A program made the translations under genes and the position numbers. 64,000 bases of DNA from Micavibrio_C sp965231165 (GTDB lineage Bacteria; Pseudomonadota; Alphaproteobacteria; Micavibrionales; Micavibrionaceae), in the NCBI GenBank assembly GCA_965231165.1, contig OZ246421.1:1550001-1614000 (forward strand). Reading direction: 5' to 3'. The notes below the pieces were generated by a model. The model ran no database searches. It was not told the origin of the DNA and was given only the letters and a program-made list of their open reading frames with translations. Positions 36,693 through 44,713 of this stretch are shown piece after piece. How positions within the stretch are numbered: position 1 is the stretch's first letter; every line of letters begins with the position of its first letter.

Positions 36693-37367
36693 TTAGGGTT
36701 GCGGCTTGCCAACAGCGTGGACCGCCGATTCCACCACTGGCGGTGCCAGATCAACGCCGCGCATAACACCCTCGGCGCTCCATTTTTTCAGTTTGTCGAT
36801 GGCCTGCTGTGGCTCGTTGACGGCGCGGATCATTTCCTCGCGACCCGGATGGATAGCACCTGCGGCGATCAGTTTGCGCATCAGGCGTTTTTCATCATCG
36901 TAAATACCGTCCGAATTCAAAACAATAATCGGGGTCAGAAATTCACGCGAGCGGGCGGCGATCAGCATGTCGTTGTTGGCGGCGATTTCCCATTTTTCAT
37001 CGAGCGTACCAATGCCGCCGAACAACGTGATGAAGGCATCGGCCTTGTTCATCATCCATGCCTTGCGGGTCGGCAGCGTTTTGACGATTTTTTCGACTGT
37101 GCCGTCAACGGGCGCATAAGTTGCGGAATCTTTGAAGGCCTGTGTGATCACGCCAAAGACGCGCGCCCCATTATCACGGGCGGCCTTGGCCACGATCCCC
37201 ATCAGACCGGAAGAGCCGCCGCCATAGACCAGATCGAAACCGTTCTGACCGAGCAGCCTCCCGACTTCTTCGGCATGCTGTGCATAGATGGGATCATTAC
37301 CCAATCGCGACGAACAGAACACGCCCACTGTTTTGATGCGTTTTTTCTTGTCCGATAATGCTGTCAT
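36693..37367 (-). CDS. LOG family protein, copy 2
   Basis: This 224-residue LOG-family protein is paralogous to the next gene. The N-terminus KTVGVFCSSRLGNDPIYAQHA and the GGGSSGLMG motif are typical. The signature is FGGIGTLDEKWE rather than PGGxGT..E; the Gly-rich turn and catalytic Glu persist but the Pro is lost. It has a longer C-terminus than copy 1. The two copies may have split substrates. Confidence 0.82.
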   Translation of the reverse strand: MTALSDKKKRIKTVGVFCSSRLGNDPIYAQHAEEVGRLLGQNGFDLVYGGGSSGLMGIVAKAARDNGARVFGVITQAFKDSATYAPVDGTVEKIVKTLPTRKAWMMNKADAFITLFGGIGTLDEKWEIAANNDMLIAARSREFLTPIIVLNSDGIYDDEKRLMRKLIAAGAIHPGREEMIRAVNEPQQAIDKLKKWSAEGVMRGVDLAPPVVESAVHAVGKPQP

Positions 37368-37494
37368 GCCCGTAATCCTCTGCCTTATTTATTTTTTGAT
37401 TAAGGCAGGACTAGCAAAAACACAGGTCTGGTGTCAAAGTTTTCATTTGCCACGGTGCCGCAAGTTCAGCTTTTACCAAGTAAGGGGAATGCGC

Positions 37495-38175
37495 TTAGAA
37501 AATCGCTGCCCGTATTTTGCTATTGGCGGAATAAGAGGATTTATGCAGGCAGGCATCGTTGAAATAAAGCCGCTGCCCCGGCTGCAGCATAATGAATTCA
37601 ACACCGCGGTCCTTCAGATAATAGTCCAGATATTCTTCCTCTTCGCGACCATCGCCATACAGATCGACTGAATTGGTTTTGCTCTCCCTAAAAGCGACGG
37701 AGAGCGCTTGCGGCGGCACCGCCACGACCATCCCCTTGCCATGGATATGGATGTGCATGCTCGGCACACCAACCGCGGGATCAATTTTGTCAATATGCCA
37801 GGGCTGCACCACTTCCCGACCAAACCAGGCCGTCATCACAAAGCGTTTGCTGCCCGGCGGTACAGGCGGATTCAGACCGCCCGCTTTTACTTGTGCATAT
37901 TCCTCATCCAGCCAGCGGCATGTTTCCTGAAGTTCGGGGACGTTCCGCGTCCATAGGCGGGTGCCGCCTTGCCCGTCCTCCACCCGCAACCCGAACCCCT
38001 CCCTTTGCAATCGATGCAGCAATTCAAATTCAACGGACAACTTTCTGACCTCTGCCGCCACGGCATCAGGCACCACGCCCTTCACGATCACACCGCCGCA
38101 GCCCGCACGGAAAGCCTCCCGAATCTTTACCGGATCATTGTCTTCATAAACGATGGGGAGGATGATTCTTTTCAT
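37495..38175 (-). CDS. Putative Fe(II)/2-oxoglutarate-type oxygenase, paralogue A
   Basis: The 226-residue protein is the third in a leftward row of three paralogues. No exact family is recognised. The pattern fits the double-stranded beta-helix oxygenases: H127 and D129 in QPWHIDK, a distal H211 in ACLHKSS and R222 in KIRAAIF, the usual two-His-one-carboxylate plus 2OG-binding Arg layout. HIHIHGKG and LQPGQRLYF between them are conserved in all three. The N-terminus RIILPIVYEDND and CGGVIVKG is also shared. Substrate is unknown; enzymatic activity is inference. Confidence 0.6.
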   Translation of the reverse strand: MKRIILPIVYEDNDPVKIREAFRAGCGGVIVKGVVPDAVAAEVRKLSVEFELLHRLQREGFGLRVEDGQGGTRLWTRNVPELQETCRWLDEEYAQVKAGGLNPPVPPGSKRFVMTAWFGREVVQPWHIDKIDPAVGVPSMHIHIHGKGMVVAVPPQALSVAFRESKTNSVDLYGDGREEEEYLDYYLKDRGVEFIMLQPGQRLYFNDACLHKSSYSANSKIRAAIF

Positions 38176-38192
38176 TGATAAATTTTTTCAGA

Positions 38193-38885
38193 TTAAAAAA
38201 TCGCTGCCCGCATTTTGAAGGCTGGCGGAAAGGTAAAAGAGGATTTATGCAGGCAATTTTCTCCGAAATAGACACGCTGACCAGGCTGCAGGGCGATGAA
38301 GGTGCAGCCGCGATCCTGCAGGTGCCCATCTAATTCTTCGTCCGATTCCACCATGTACGCGCTGCCGGGAATCTGCAATCGCGGCGAAGTGCCTTGCGCA
38401 TCACTAAACAGTAATGATAACGGCCTCGGCGGCACCGCCATGACCAGCCCCGCGCCGTAAAGATGGATATGCGTATCCGGATAAATAATTTGAGATGGTT
38501 TTCTGTCGATATGCCACGGTTGCGTCGTGCTCTCGCCCGACCATATACTCATGAGGTGGCGATGGCCTTCATGCGGCGTGGCAGGCGTCAGCTTGCGGGC
38601 AGAGAGCGCTGCAAATTCCTCTTCCAGCCAACGGCAGGTTTCATAAAGCTCCGGTACATCGCGCGACCATGTTCGGTGTGCCTGCGCATCCACGTCAAGC
38701 GCCATAGATTCACCCGCCAGCCATCTTTGTCGTTCAAGATTGGCGGCGAACCTGTCGAGCTCAACCGTGACAGAATCCGGCAAATGGCCATCAACAATCA
38801 CCCCGCCGCAGCCTGCCTTGAAAGCGGCGCGGATTTTGGCGGGATTATTATCTTCGTAAACGATGGGGAGAATAATTCTTTGCAC
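38193..38885 (-). CDS. Putative Fe(II)/2-oxoglutarate-type oxygenase, paralogue B
   Basis: This 230-residue middle member of the tandem trio lies 17 bases from paralogue A. It keeps the candidate metal triad (QPWHIDR; CLHKSS) and the C-terminal MRAAIF Arg, as well as LQPGQRVYF. The segment between the metal motifs is longer and diverged (SDAQGTSPRLQIPG), the region where substrate-binding loops sit in such enzymes. Divergence of this loop with constant metal sites suggests different substrates for the three copies. Confidence 0.6.
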   Translation of the reverse strand: MQRIILPIVYEDNNPAKIRAAFKAGCGGVIVDGHLPDSVTVELDRFAANLERQRWLAGESMALDVDAQAHRTWSRDVPELYETCRWLEEEFAALSARKLTPATPHEGHRHLMSIWSGESTTQPWHIDRKPSQIIYPDTHIHLYGAGLVMAVPPRPLSLLFSDAQGTSPRLQIPGSAYMVESDEELDGHLQDRGCTFIALQPGQRVYFGENCLHKSSFTFPPAFKMRAAIF

Positions 38886-38898
38886 GGGTATGCTCTTT

Positions 38899-39594
38899 CT
38901 AGAGAATTGTCGCCCGGAATTTCAGCCGCTCTATAAAGTTGGGATTGGATTTATGCAGGCAGTTTTCTCCAAAATAAATGCACTCGCCCGGCTGCAAAGC
39001 GATAATTTTGACATCCTGATCATGCAGATGCCCGTCGAGCCGTTTTTCATCGTCACGGCCATTAACTTCCAGACGTGGGGAATTATTGGCAGCATTCCCC
39101 GAGAAAGTCAGAGATAGCGCCTTGCACGGATCGGCCACGAGCATGCCCTTACCATGGATATGAATATGCTTTTCCAGCGCCACCGTATCGGACGTAAGTT
39201 TCCTGTCCACATGCCATGGCTGTATGATTTCCTCGCCAAACCATGTGCGGAGCACTTCGCGATGGCTGCCCGGCACTGACTCCGGACACAGTTTCGCGGC
39301 TTTCAGTTGCGCGTAGTCCTGTTCCAGCCAGCGGCAGGTTTCCTGCAATTCGGGCACATCCTGCGTCCATAGGCGGGGGGCACCTTGTTTATCTTCCACC
39401 TGTAATGAGAGGCTATGGGAACGGAAACGCTCCCGCCATTCGTCATTATCCGCCATCCGGGCGATTTCCGCCGCCACGTTAACCGGTATGGCGCCCTTCA
39501 CGATCACGCCGCCGCATCCGTTACGGAACGCCGCCCGGATCTCTACCGGGTCATTGTCCTTCAGATAAGCGATGGGCAGGATGGTTCTTTGCAT
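38899..39594 (-). CDS. Putative Fe(II)/2-oxoglutarate-type oxygenase, paralogue C
   Basis: The 231-residue first member of the trio lies 13 bases from paralogue B and is the promoter-proximal gene. The motif is QPWHVDR, the distal His is in ENCLHKSN, and the Arg in KFRATIL. It has an extra residue in the N-terminus (YLKDND). It is divergent from the FAD-binding gene across a 168-base AT-rich gap that must contain both promoters. Confidence 0.6.
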   Translation of the reverse strand: MQRTILPIAYLKDNDPVEIRAAFRNGCGGVIVKGAIPVNVAAEIARMADNDEWRERFRSHSLSLQVEDKQGAPRLWTQDVPELQETCRWLEQDYAQLKAAKLCPESVPGSHREVLRTWFGEEIIQPWHVDRKLTSDTVALEKHIHIHGKGMLVADPCKALSLTFSGNAANNSPRLEVNGRDDEKRLDGHLHDQDVKIIALQPGECIYFGENCLHKSNPNFIERLKFRATIL

Positions 39595-39762
39595 AGAATG
39601 ACTTTCGCTATTTTTATTTATTATGTCAATATAAAATATATTTAATTAGATATTTCTAATATAAAAGGCGTCCGCCATGGTCATTTTTAATATTATGGCA
39701 ATAAACATTGCCTGCCCGCCCACGGTTTTGCTATGGTCCCGGGATATTAAGGGAAAAACAGA

Positions 39763-41280
39763 ATGACCGGAAACCGTGTCATGGCAATTATTGGCGGTGG
39801 CGCCTGCGGGACGATGTTCCTGCATGACTATATCTCCTTACTGGAAGGGAGGCCTGCCGCCGTTAAGGCACAGCCGCCCAAGATCCTCTGGTTCGACAGA
39901 AACGGGCATTTCGGTCATGCCGATGCCTTTGACCCGCACCAGCCCGACTGCCTGACGCTGAACAACCCGGTGGCCATGATGCAGCCGACGTTGATCAACC
40001 CTAAAATCTTTCACGATTTCTGTACCCGGACATACGGTGCCTGCGATCATAGCGCTTTCCTGCCCCGCAATGTCTATGGCCGCTTTTTGAAGGAACTGAC
40101 CCCGACCCTGTTCCAGCGGGCGCAGGCACTGGGTATTGAGATCAAAACCATTCATTCCACAACCAAAGCCATTCATAAAACACCGAACGGCCATCTGATC
40201 ATCAAGGATGATGACCGCTTTCGCCCCGTCGATGATGTTGTGATGGCCCTCGGCCCCGCGCCTAATCACGCCGCGCAGCACCTGCAGGGAGAACGCGGTT
40301 ATATCGCGTCGCCCAGCCGTTATGAAAGTTTTGAGAAATCCGGCATTGATTTCAGCAACCCGAAGACGCGCATCGCCTGCTTCGGCCCCGGCGCTTCGTG
40401 CTTTGATGGTATGGCACTGCTGGAAAAGGAATTCGGGTTCAAGGGAACCTATATCCTGATCGGCGAATCCAGCTCTGCCTTCTGGTCCCTCAGACGCGAA
40501 AAGCCTATTCCTACCGATGTTGGTTATCCTTCACGCTTCCTGCAACCCGGCAACCTGCCCTGCCCGGTGACGGCCACGCAATTGAAGGACGCACTGCAGC
40601 GTGATGTCGCCGAGCTCCGCAACCCTTCTGCCAATCCTCATGATCTCGGGCCAGAATACCCGCTCTTTGCCGCCGCTGCTAAATCAAAGCGCTTGATGGG
40701 GATGTGGGAAAAACAACATAAACCCAACGCGCTCGAACGGGCGCAGGCCCAGATGGCTTTTAACGAATTGCAACGCTATGCGATTAAAATACTCGAGCAT
40801 GCCGTGGCACCGCAAATGCTCGATCTTTACAAAGACCTGCAGCGGCAGGGCCGCATCCTGCATATCGAAGGCCGTGCGCAGATCGACAAAATCACGAAGG
40901 TTGATCAGGAATTCCAGATTCCCGTCCTTACACGCAACCCGGACCTCACTCACTGCAGAATCCGCTACCTTGCGGAAGGTTTTATGAACGCGAAACCTTT
41001 CGCCCGTTCATGGGATGCCGTGGCAGAGGGGGCACCCTTAAGTCCACAAGAACGCCTTCTGCACGGCATGCGGAACCAAGGCCTGATCCAGCAGGTCCCC
41101 GGCGACCAGCTGGGCCTGTATACATCGAATGGCACCAAGAACAGTATCGTGCTGCTGGGTGCCGCGACGGACGCGTTGTGGGGCGTACATCTGGCGTGCT
41201 ACAAGAACCTTGTCGCTGCCGATAGTTTCGCCCAGAGGGTCATCGGCCCCCGCACGGCTCCCGATCTCACCTACGTTTAA
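39763..41280 (+). CDS. FAD/NAD(P)-binding oxidoreductase-like protein
   Basis: The 505-residue protein begins with a Rossmann FAD motif (AIIGGGACGTMF) and has a second dinucleotide motif in ACFGPGASCFDG around residue 205, the pair seen in FAD-NAD(P)-binding proteins of the HI0933/N-monooxygenase-like kind. The C-terminal half is helical and ends with VLLGAATDALWGVHLACY, another FAD-contact type stretch. AAGGGAA lies nine bases before the ATG. It is transcribed away from three oxygenase-like paralogues, which suggests a shared oxidative pathway. The substrate is unknown. Confidence 0.7.
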   Translation: MTGNRVMAIIGGGACGTMFLHDYISLLEGRPAAVKAQPPKILWFDRNGHFGHADAFDPHQPDCLTLNNPVAMMQPTLINPKIFHDFCTRTYGACDHSAFLPRNVYGRFLKELTPTLFQRAQALGIEIKTIHSTTKAIHKTPNGHLIIKDDDRFRPVDDVVMALGPAPNHAAQHLQGERGYIASPSRYESFEKSGIDFSNPKTRIACFGPGASCFDGMALLEKEFGFKGTYILIGESSSAFWSLRREKPIPTDVGYPSRFLQPGNLPCPVTATQLKDALQRDVAELRNPSANPHDLGPEYPLFAAAAKSKRLMGMWEKQHKPNALERAQAQMAFNELQRYAIKILEHAVAPQMLDLYKDLQRQGRILHIEGRAQIDKITKVDQEFQIPVLTRNPDLTHCRIRYLAEGFMNAKPFARSWDAVAEGAPLSPQERLLHGMRNQGLIQQVPGDQLGLYTSNGTKNSIVLLGAATDALWGVHLACYKNLVAADSFAQRVIGPRTAPDLTYV

Positions 41281-41348
41281 TCAGCCCCACTTTTAATTAT
41301 GTCAATATTTCTTGATATTTGGCACCCCTCTGCCCTATATTCTGACCC

Positions 41349-42497
41349 ATGAATTCACATGTTAATTCACTGGGCTTTGATAAAGCACCGAAAGATACCC
41401 GCGTGGTCGTCGCCATGTCGGGCGGGGTCGATTCATCCGTGGTCGCCAGCCTGTTGCATGAACAGGGTTACGAAGTCATCGGCGTCACGCTCCAGCTTTA
41501 TGATTTCGGCGCGGCGCTCCAGAAAAAAGGTGCCTGCTGCGCGGGTCAGGATATTTACGATGCCCGCCGCGTCGCTGAAGCGCGCGGCTTCCCGCATTAC
41601 GTCCTGAACTACGAGAATAATTTCAAAGACAGCGTGATTGAAGATTTCGCCGACAGCTATCTGCGCGGTGAAACGCCGATCCCGTGTGTGCGCTGTAACC
41701 AGACGGTGAAATTCCGCGACCTGCTCGCCGTAGCAAAAGACCTTGGCGCTGACTGCATGGCCACAGGCCACTACATCCAGCGCACGGTGAACGCCGATAC
41801 AGGCCGCGCCGAATTGCTGCGCGCCGTCGATCCCGGCAAAGACCAAAGCTATTTCCTGTTCGCAACCACGCAGGAGCAACTCGATTTTCTGCGCTTTCCC
41901 TTGGGCGGCTGGACGAAAGACGTGACGAGGGCACATGCCCAGCGCCTCGGCCTGCTCACCGCTGACAAACCTGACTCACAGGACATCTGTTTCGTCCCCG
42001 GCGGCGATTACACCAAAGTCGTCAAACGCCTGCGTCCCGAAGCGCAAAAGCCCGGCAATATCGAGCATGTCGATGGCCGTGTGCTGGGTACGCATGAAGG
42101 CATCATCCATTACACCATCGGCCAGCGTAAAGGCCTCGGCATCGGCGGCGGCCATTCGGACAATAACGATCCGTTCTATGTGGTGAAAGTCGATGCCACC
42201 AATGCGCGTGTCGTCGTCGGTCCCAAAGAGGCGCTCGCCCGCGATACCATCCACCTGAAAGACTGCAACTGGCTGGATAGCGGCGATCATGACGTGCTGC
42301 TGAAATTCCGCTCGATGATGCAGCCCATACCCGCAACGCTGACGCGCCACGATAATGGCAGCGCGACATTGACGCTAAAAGACGCACAATACGGTATCTC
42401 ACCGGGACAAGCCGCCGTCTGCTATGACGGCGAACGCATGATCGGCGGCGGCTGGATCAACACCACTGAAAACTTACAATTATCAGAGGCCGCCTGA
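41349..42497 (+). CDS. mnmA: tRNA-specific 2-thiouridylase MnmA
   Basis: It inserts sulfur at U34 of tRNA-Lys, -Glu and -Gln. The 382-residue protein has the PP-loop AMSGGVDSSVVA, the catalytic Cys pair (PCVRCNQTVKF and SQDICFVP) and the tRNA-recognition region GQRKGLGIGGG. A cysteine desulfurase that could supply sulfur is encoded 6 kb upstream. A small GNAT gene begins two bases after its stop. Confidence 0.95.
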   Translation: MNSHVNSLGFDKAPKDTRVVVAMSGGVDSSVVASLLHEQGYEVIGVTLQLYDFGAALQKKGACCAGQDIYDARRVAEARGFPHYVLNYENNFKDSVIEDFADSYLRGETPIPCVRCNQTVKFRDLLAVAKDLGADCMATGHYIQRTVNADTGRAELLRAVDPGKDQSYFLFATTQEQLDFLRFPLGGWTKDVTRAHAQRLGLLTADKPDSQDICFVPGGDYTKVVKRLRPEAQKPGNIEHVDGRVLGTHEGIIHYTIGQRKGLGIGGGHSDNNDPFYVVKVDATNARVVVGPKEALARDTIHLKDCNWLDSGDHDVLLKFRSMMQPIPATLTRHDNGSATLTLKDAQYGISPGQAAVCYDGERMIGGGWINTTENLQLSEAA

Positions 42498-42499
42498 GC

Positions 42500-42913
42500 A
42501 TGACCGCACGCCTGCTCATCGAGGAAGATCAAAAGGGAAACGCCAACCCGCTCGCGCTCGTCAGCCGCGCCCCGCGTCTCACCCTGACGCAGGCTTTCGG
42601 CATCATCCACCGCATCAAGGTGGATGGAGAGCGCGGCATGGGAACCCGCAAGGGCATCGGCACAGCGCTGATCTCTTCGCAGGTACCGTTCTGGGAACAG
42701 ATGGGTGTGCAATCCCTCGTCGTACAGACGCACGACATGAGCGAAGGCTTCTATGAAAGGCTCGGCTTCCAGCGCACAGGGCCGCTGGCCGAATTCAGGA
42801 ACAACGCTGGCATCCTCACCAATATGCGCCTGGACCTGAACGATTTCATGCAGAACGCCTGCTTCCAGAGCGCCATACAGCGGCACCCGGCCTCGGTTTT
42901 GAAAAACGGCTGA
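42500..42913 (+). CDS. GNAT-type acetyltransferase-like protein
   Basis: The 137-residue product shows the acetyl-CoA-binding half of a GNAT fold: RKGIGTALISS corresponds to the Q/RxxGxG/A loop and MSEGFYERLGFQRTG to the C-terminal helix-strand. The N-terminal strands are hard to see, so it is short for the family. It starts two bases after mnmA and is certainly co-transcribed. Acceptor unknown. Confidence 0.65.
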   Translation: MTARLLIEEDQKGNANPLALVSRAPRLTLTQAFGIIHRIKVDGERGMGTRKGIGTALISSQVPFWEQMGVQSLVVQTHDMSEGFYERLGFQRTGPLAEFRNNAGILTNMRLDLNDFMQNACFQSAIQRHPASVLKNG

Positions 42914-42930
42914 TCTGTCTTGGCATATTT

Positions 42931-42965
42931 AAAAAGCCCACCACAATGTGGCGGGCCTTTTCATT
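42931..42965 (+). terminator. Intrinsic terminator after mnmA-GNAT
   Basis: GCCCACCACA pairs with TGTGGCGGGC with one mismatch, followed by CTTTTCATTTC. It sits 20 bases after the GNAT stop codon. Confidence 0.8.
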
Positions 42966-42987
42966 TCATTCGTAATCTTGATAACGC

Positions 42988-43440
42988 TTAAGGGGTGCAA
43001 GCCTTCGTCACCAGACGCGCAAGCGCATTACAACCGCGGGATTGAAGCTCCTCCACGGAGCTCTCCACGACTTCTTTAATCGGAATAAATTTGACGGCAG
43101 AATCCTCCGCGTTGGCCTGATAAGCGGCGACTGCATAGATCTCGGCAATTTTCAACATTGGGGGGAGGCATGTCTCAAACGCCTTAGACTCCGCAGCAGG
43201 ACGGGAATGCGCACGATGTTTTTCCCATGAATCTATCGACGAAAACAACGATGCCCTCAACTCATTAACCTGATCATTTTGCTCACTGGTCATCGCCGCA
43301 TTGAGTGTCGCGCGTATGGGGTCCTGCGCACCAAGTGGGAAAGCTGTCGCTTTCAAAAGAGGAACTGTCAGACCGGCCAGATCATTAAGAATGCGAAATG
43401 GGCTTCTCTCTATTGGGCTTTTCAGTGATTTTTTTGGCAT
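42988..43440 (-). CDS. Hypothetical protein, 150 residues
   Basis: This is a soluble, helix-rich protein of unknown family. I used ATG 43440 (MPKKSLKSPIER); an upstream TTG would add four residues. The start is poorly defined because AAGGG lies 13 bases away. It contains three Cys, one in the terminal KACTP. It converges with the mnmA operon's terminator and is divergent from the hydrolase gene. Confidence 0.55.
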   Translation of the reverse strand: MPKKSLKSPIERSPFRILNDLAGLTVPLLKATAFPLGAQDPIRATLNAAMTSEQNDQVNELRASLFSSIDSWEKHRAHSRPAAESKAFETCLPPMLKIAEIYAVAAYQANAEDSAVKFIPIKEVVESSVEELQSRGCNALARLVTKACTP

Positions 43441-43604
43441 GATTAAAGACAATCCCTTTTTCAGTTAAATTGAATTATGAAAATAATTAATGTTTTCTAC
43501 CCTTCCTGTCAATATTAATGTCTGTGACCTTATATAATGCCACTTACATTGAATCCCTATCGCCATAGCCTGTATCATTGCCTTGTCTTAATAAGGAGAT
43601 AACC

Positions 43605-44426
43605 GTGCGCTTTATCCGACTGGCCCTTGCAGCCTTTATCATGTTTGTCACCACCCCCGCCCGCGCCGGGGAGATTTTCAATTACAAGGATGGAGATGTA
43701 GCGCTCGAAGGTTACTTCGCACACGCTGAAAAGCCAGGCGCCCCCGTCGTACTGATCGTGCATCAATGGAAAGGTCTGGGCGATTACGAGAGACACCGCG
43801 CCGACATGCTGGCCGCCGAAGGCTACAACGCTTTTGCGATTGATATGTACGGTCAGGGCATTCGTCCGCAAACGCCGGAGGAAGCAGGCAAACAGGCCGC
43901 TCTCTACAAAAACGATCCCGTGCTGGCGCGCCAGCGGGTGCATGCCGCGCTGGCACAGGTCCGCTCGATGAGCAGTATCGGGCCGGAGATTGCCATTATC
44001 GGTTATTGCTTCGGCGGCACCATGGCGCTCGAAGCCGCCCGTGCGGGTGAAGACCTCGCCGCCGTCATCAGCTTCCATGGTGGCCTCGCCACTAAAGCCC
44101 CCGCCGCCGAGGATGCCGTCAAAGCCCCGCTGCAGGTACATCACGGCGCGGACGACCCGCATGTGCCGCCCGCCGAAGTCGCGGCGTTCGAACAGGAAAT
44201 GATGTCAGCCCACGCACAATTGACCTTCTACGCCTATGCTGGTGCCGTCCACAGCTTTACCGATCAGGCGGCCGGAAACGACCCGACCAAGGGCGCCGCC
44301 TATAACGAAGACGCCGATGTCTTAAGCTGGCAGCGCAGCCTGTCTTTTCTGGAAAAAGCGTTTGAAAAGGCCAAAAAAACCGCCCATCCGCCCGCCGCAG
44401 CGGAAAGCTTGACAAAAACCCCTTAA
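43605..44426 (+). CDS. Secreted dienelactone hydrolase family protein
   Basis: The start is GTG 43605, with AAGGAG eight bases upstream and a signal peptide directly after it (MRFIRLALAAFIMFVTTPARA). About 273 residues. The mature domain has the dienelactone hydrolase layout: IVHQWKGLG, nucleophile Cys in IIGYCFGGTMAL, Asp in HHGADDPHVPP and His in GAVHSFTD. Nucleophile Cys in place of Ser is the family norm. A periplasmic hydrolase of unknown substrate. It is the last core gene before the tRNA and island. Confidence 0.82.
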   Translation: MRFIRLALAAFIMFVTTPARAGEIFNYKDGDVALEGYFAHAEKPGAPVVLIVHQWKGLGDYERHRADMLAAEGYNAFAIDMYGQGIRPQTPEEAGKQAALYKNDPVLARQRVHAALAQVRSMSSIGPEIAIIGYCFGGTMALEAARAGEDLAAVISFHGGLATKAPAAEDAVKAPLQVHHGADDPHVPPAEVAAFEQEMMSAHAQLTFYAYAGAVHSFTDQAAGNDPTKGAAYNEDADVLSWQRSLSFLEKAFEKAKKTAHPPAAAESLTKTP

Positions 44427-44460
44427 GCGGCGATAAACGCACCCTCGAATACACCAAGAT

Positions 44461-44536
44461 GGCGGTGTAGCTCAGCCGGTAGAGCAGAGGAATCATAATC
44501 CTTGTGTCGGGGGTTCAAGTCCCTTCACCGCCACCA
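44461..44536 (+). tRNA. tRNA-Met (CAU), elongator type
   Basis: The 76-base gene folds cleanly: acceptor GGCGGTG/CACCGCC, D stem GCTC/GAGC, anticodon stem GAGGA/TCCTT with loop ATCATAA (anticodon CAT), and T arm GGGGG/CCCTT with TTCAAGT. The CCA end is encoded. The acceptor closes as a normal G-C pair, so it is not the initiator; the overall pattern resembles alphaproteobacterial elongator Met rather than tRNA-Ile2. Its 3' end serves as integration site of the island. Confidence 0.93.
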
Positions 44537-44539
44537 TTT
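44511..44539 (+). repeat. attL, 29-base direct repeat at the tRNA-Met 3' end
   Basis: The repeat starts GGGTTCAAGTCCC, runs through the T arm and acceptor to CCACCA and ends ATTT. The same 29 bases recur at 57286-57314. The tyrosine recombinase gene begins 175 bases to its right. Confidence 0.92.
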
Positions 44540-44658
44540 ACCTTATCATCCCCGTTCATCACTGTACGCTCATGACCCCAAAAACCACTGGTTTCATTGG
44601 GGTTTTTCGTTATATTTGTTTTCTATCGTTTTTGATTAATCGCGTACAGCCTGAAAAA

Positions 44659-44712
44659 TTGGGGGCATATTTTAACCCTTATGCCCCCACCCCCAAAAGG
44701 AGATGCCCCCAA
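44659..44712. promoter_or_regulatory. Cluster of GGGGGCAT motifs, possible integrase arm sites
   Basis: GGGGGCAT occurs at 44661-44668 and, inverted, at 44681-44688 and 44703-44710, immediately before the integrase start. The same motif recurs at 52021-52028 (and GGGGCAT at 52010-52016). Short repeats near both ends of an element are typical of recombinase arm-binding sites; the binding itself is inferred. Confidence 0.5.
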
Positions 44713-44713
44713 A

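Noticed and set aside
39620..41308. 13-base repeat ATTATGTCAATAT on both sides of the FAD-binding gene (39620-39632 and 41296-41308)
   Set aside because: It is AT-rich, only 13 bases, and lies in two promoter-like regions; chance or similar promoters explain it better than an insertion boundary.
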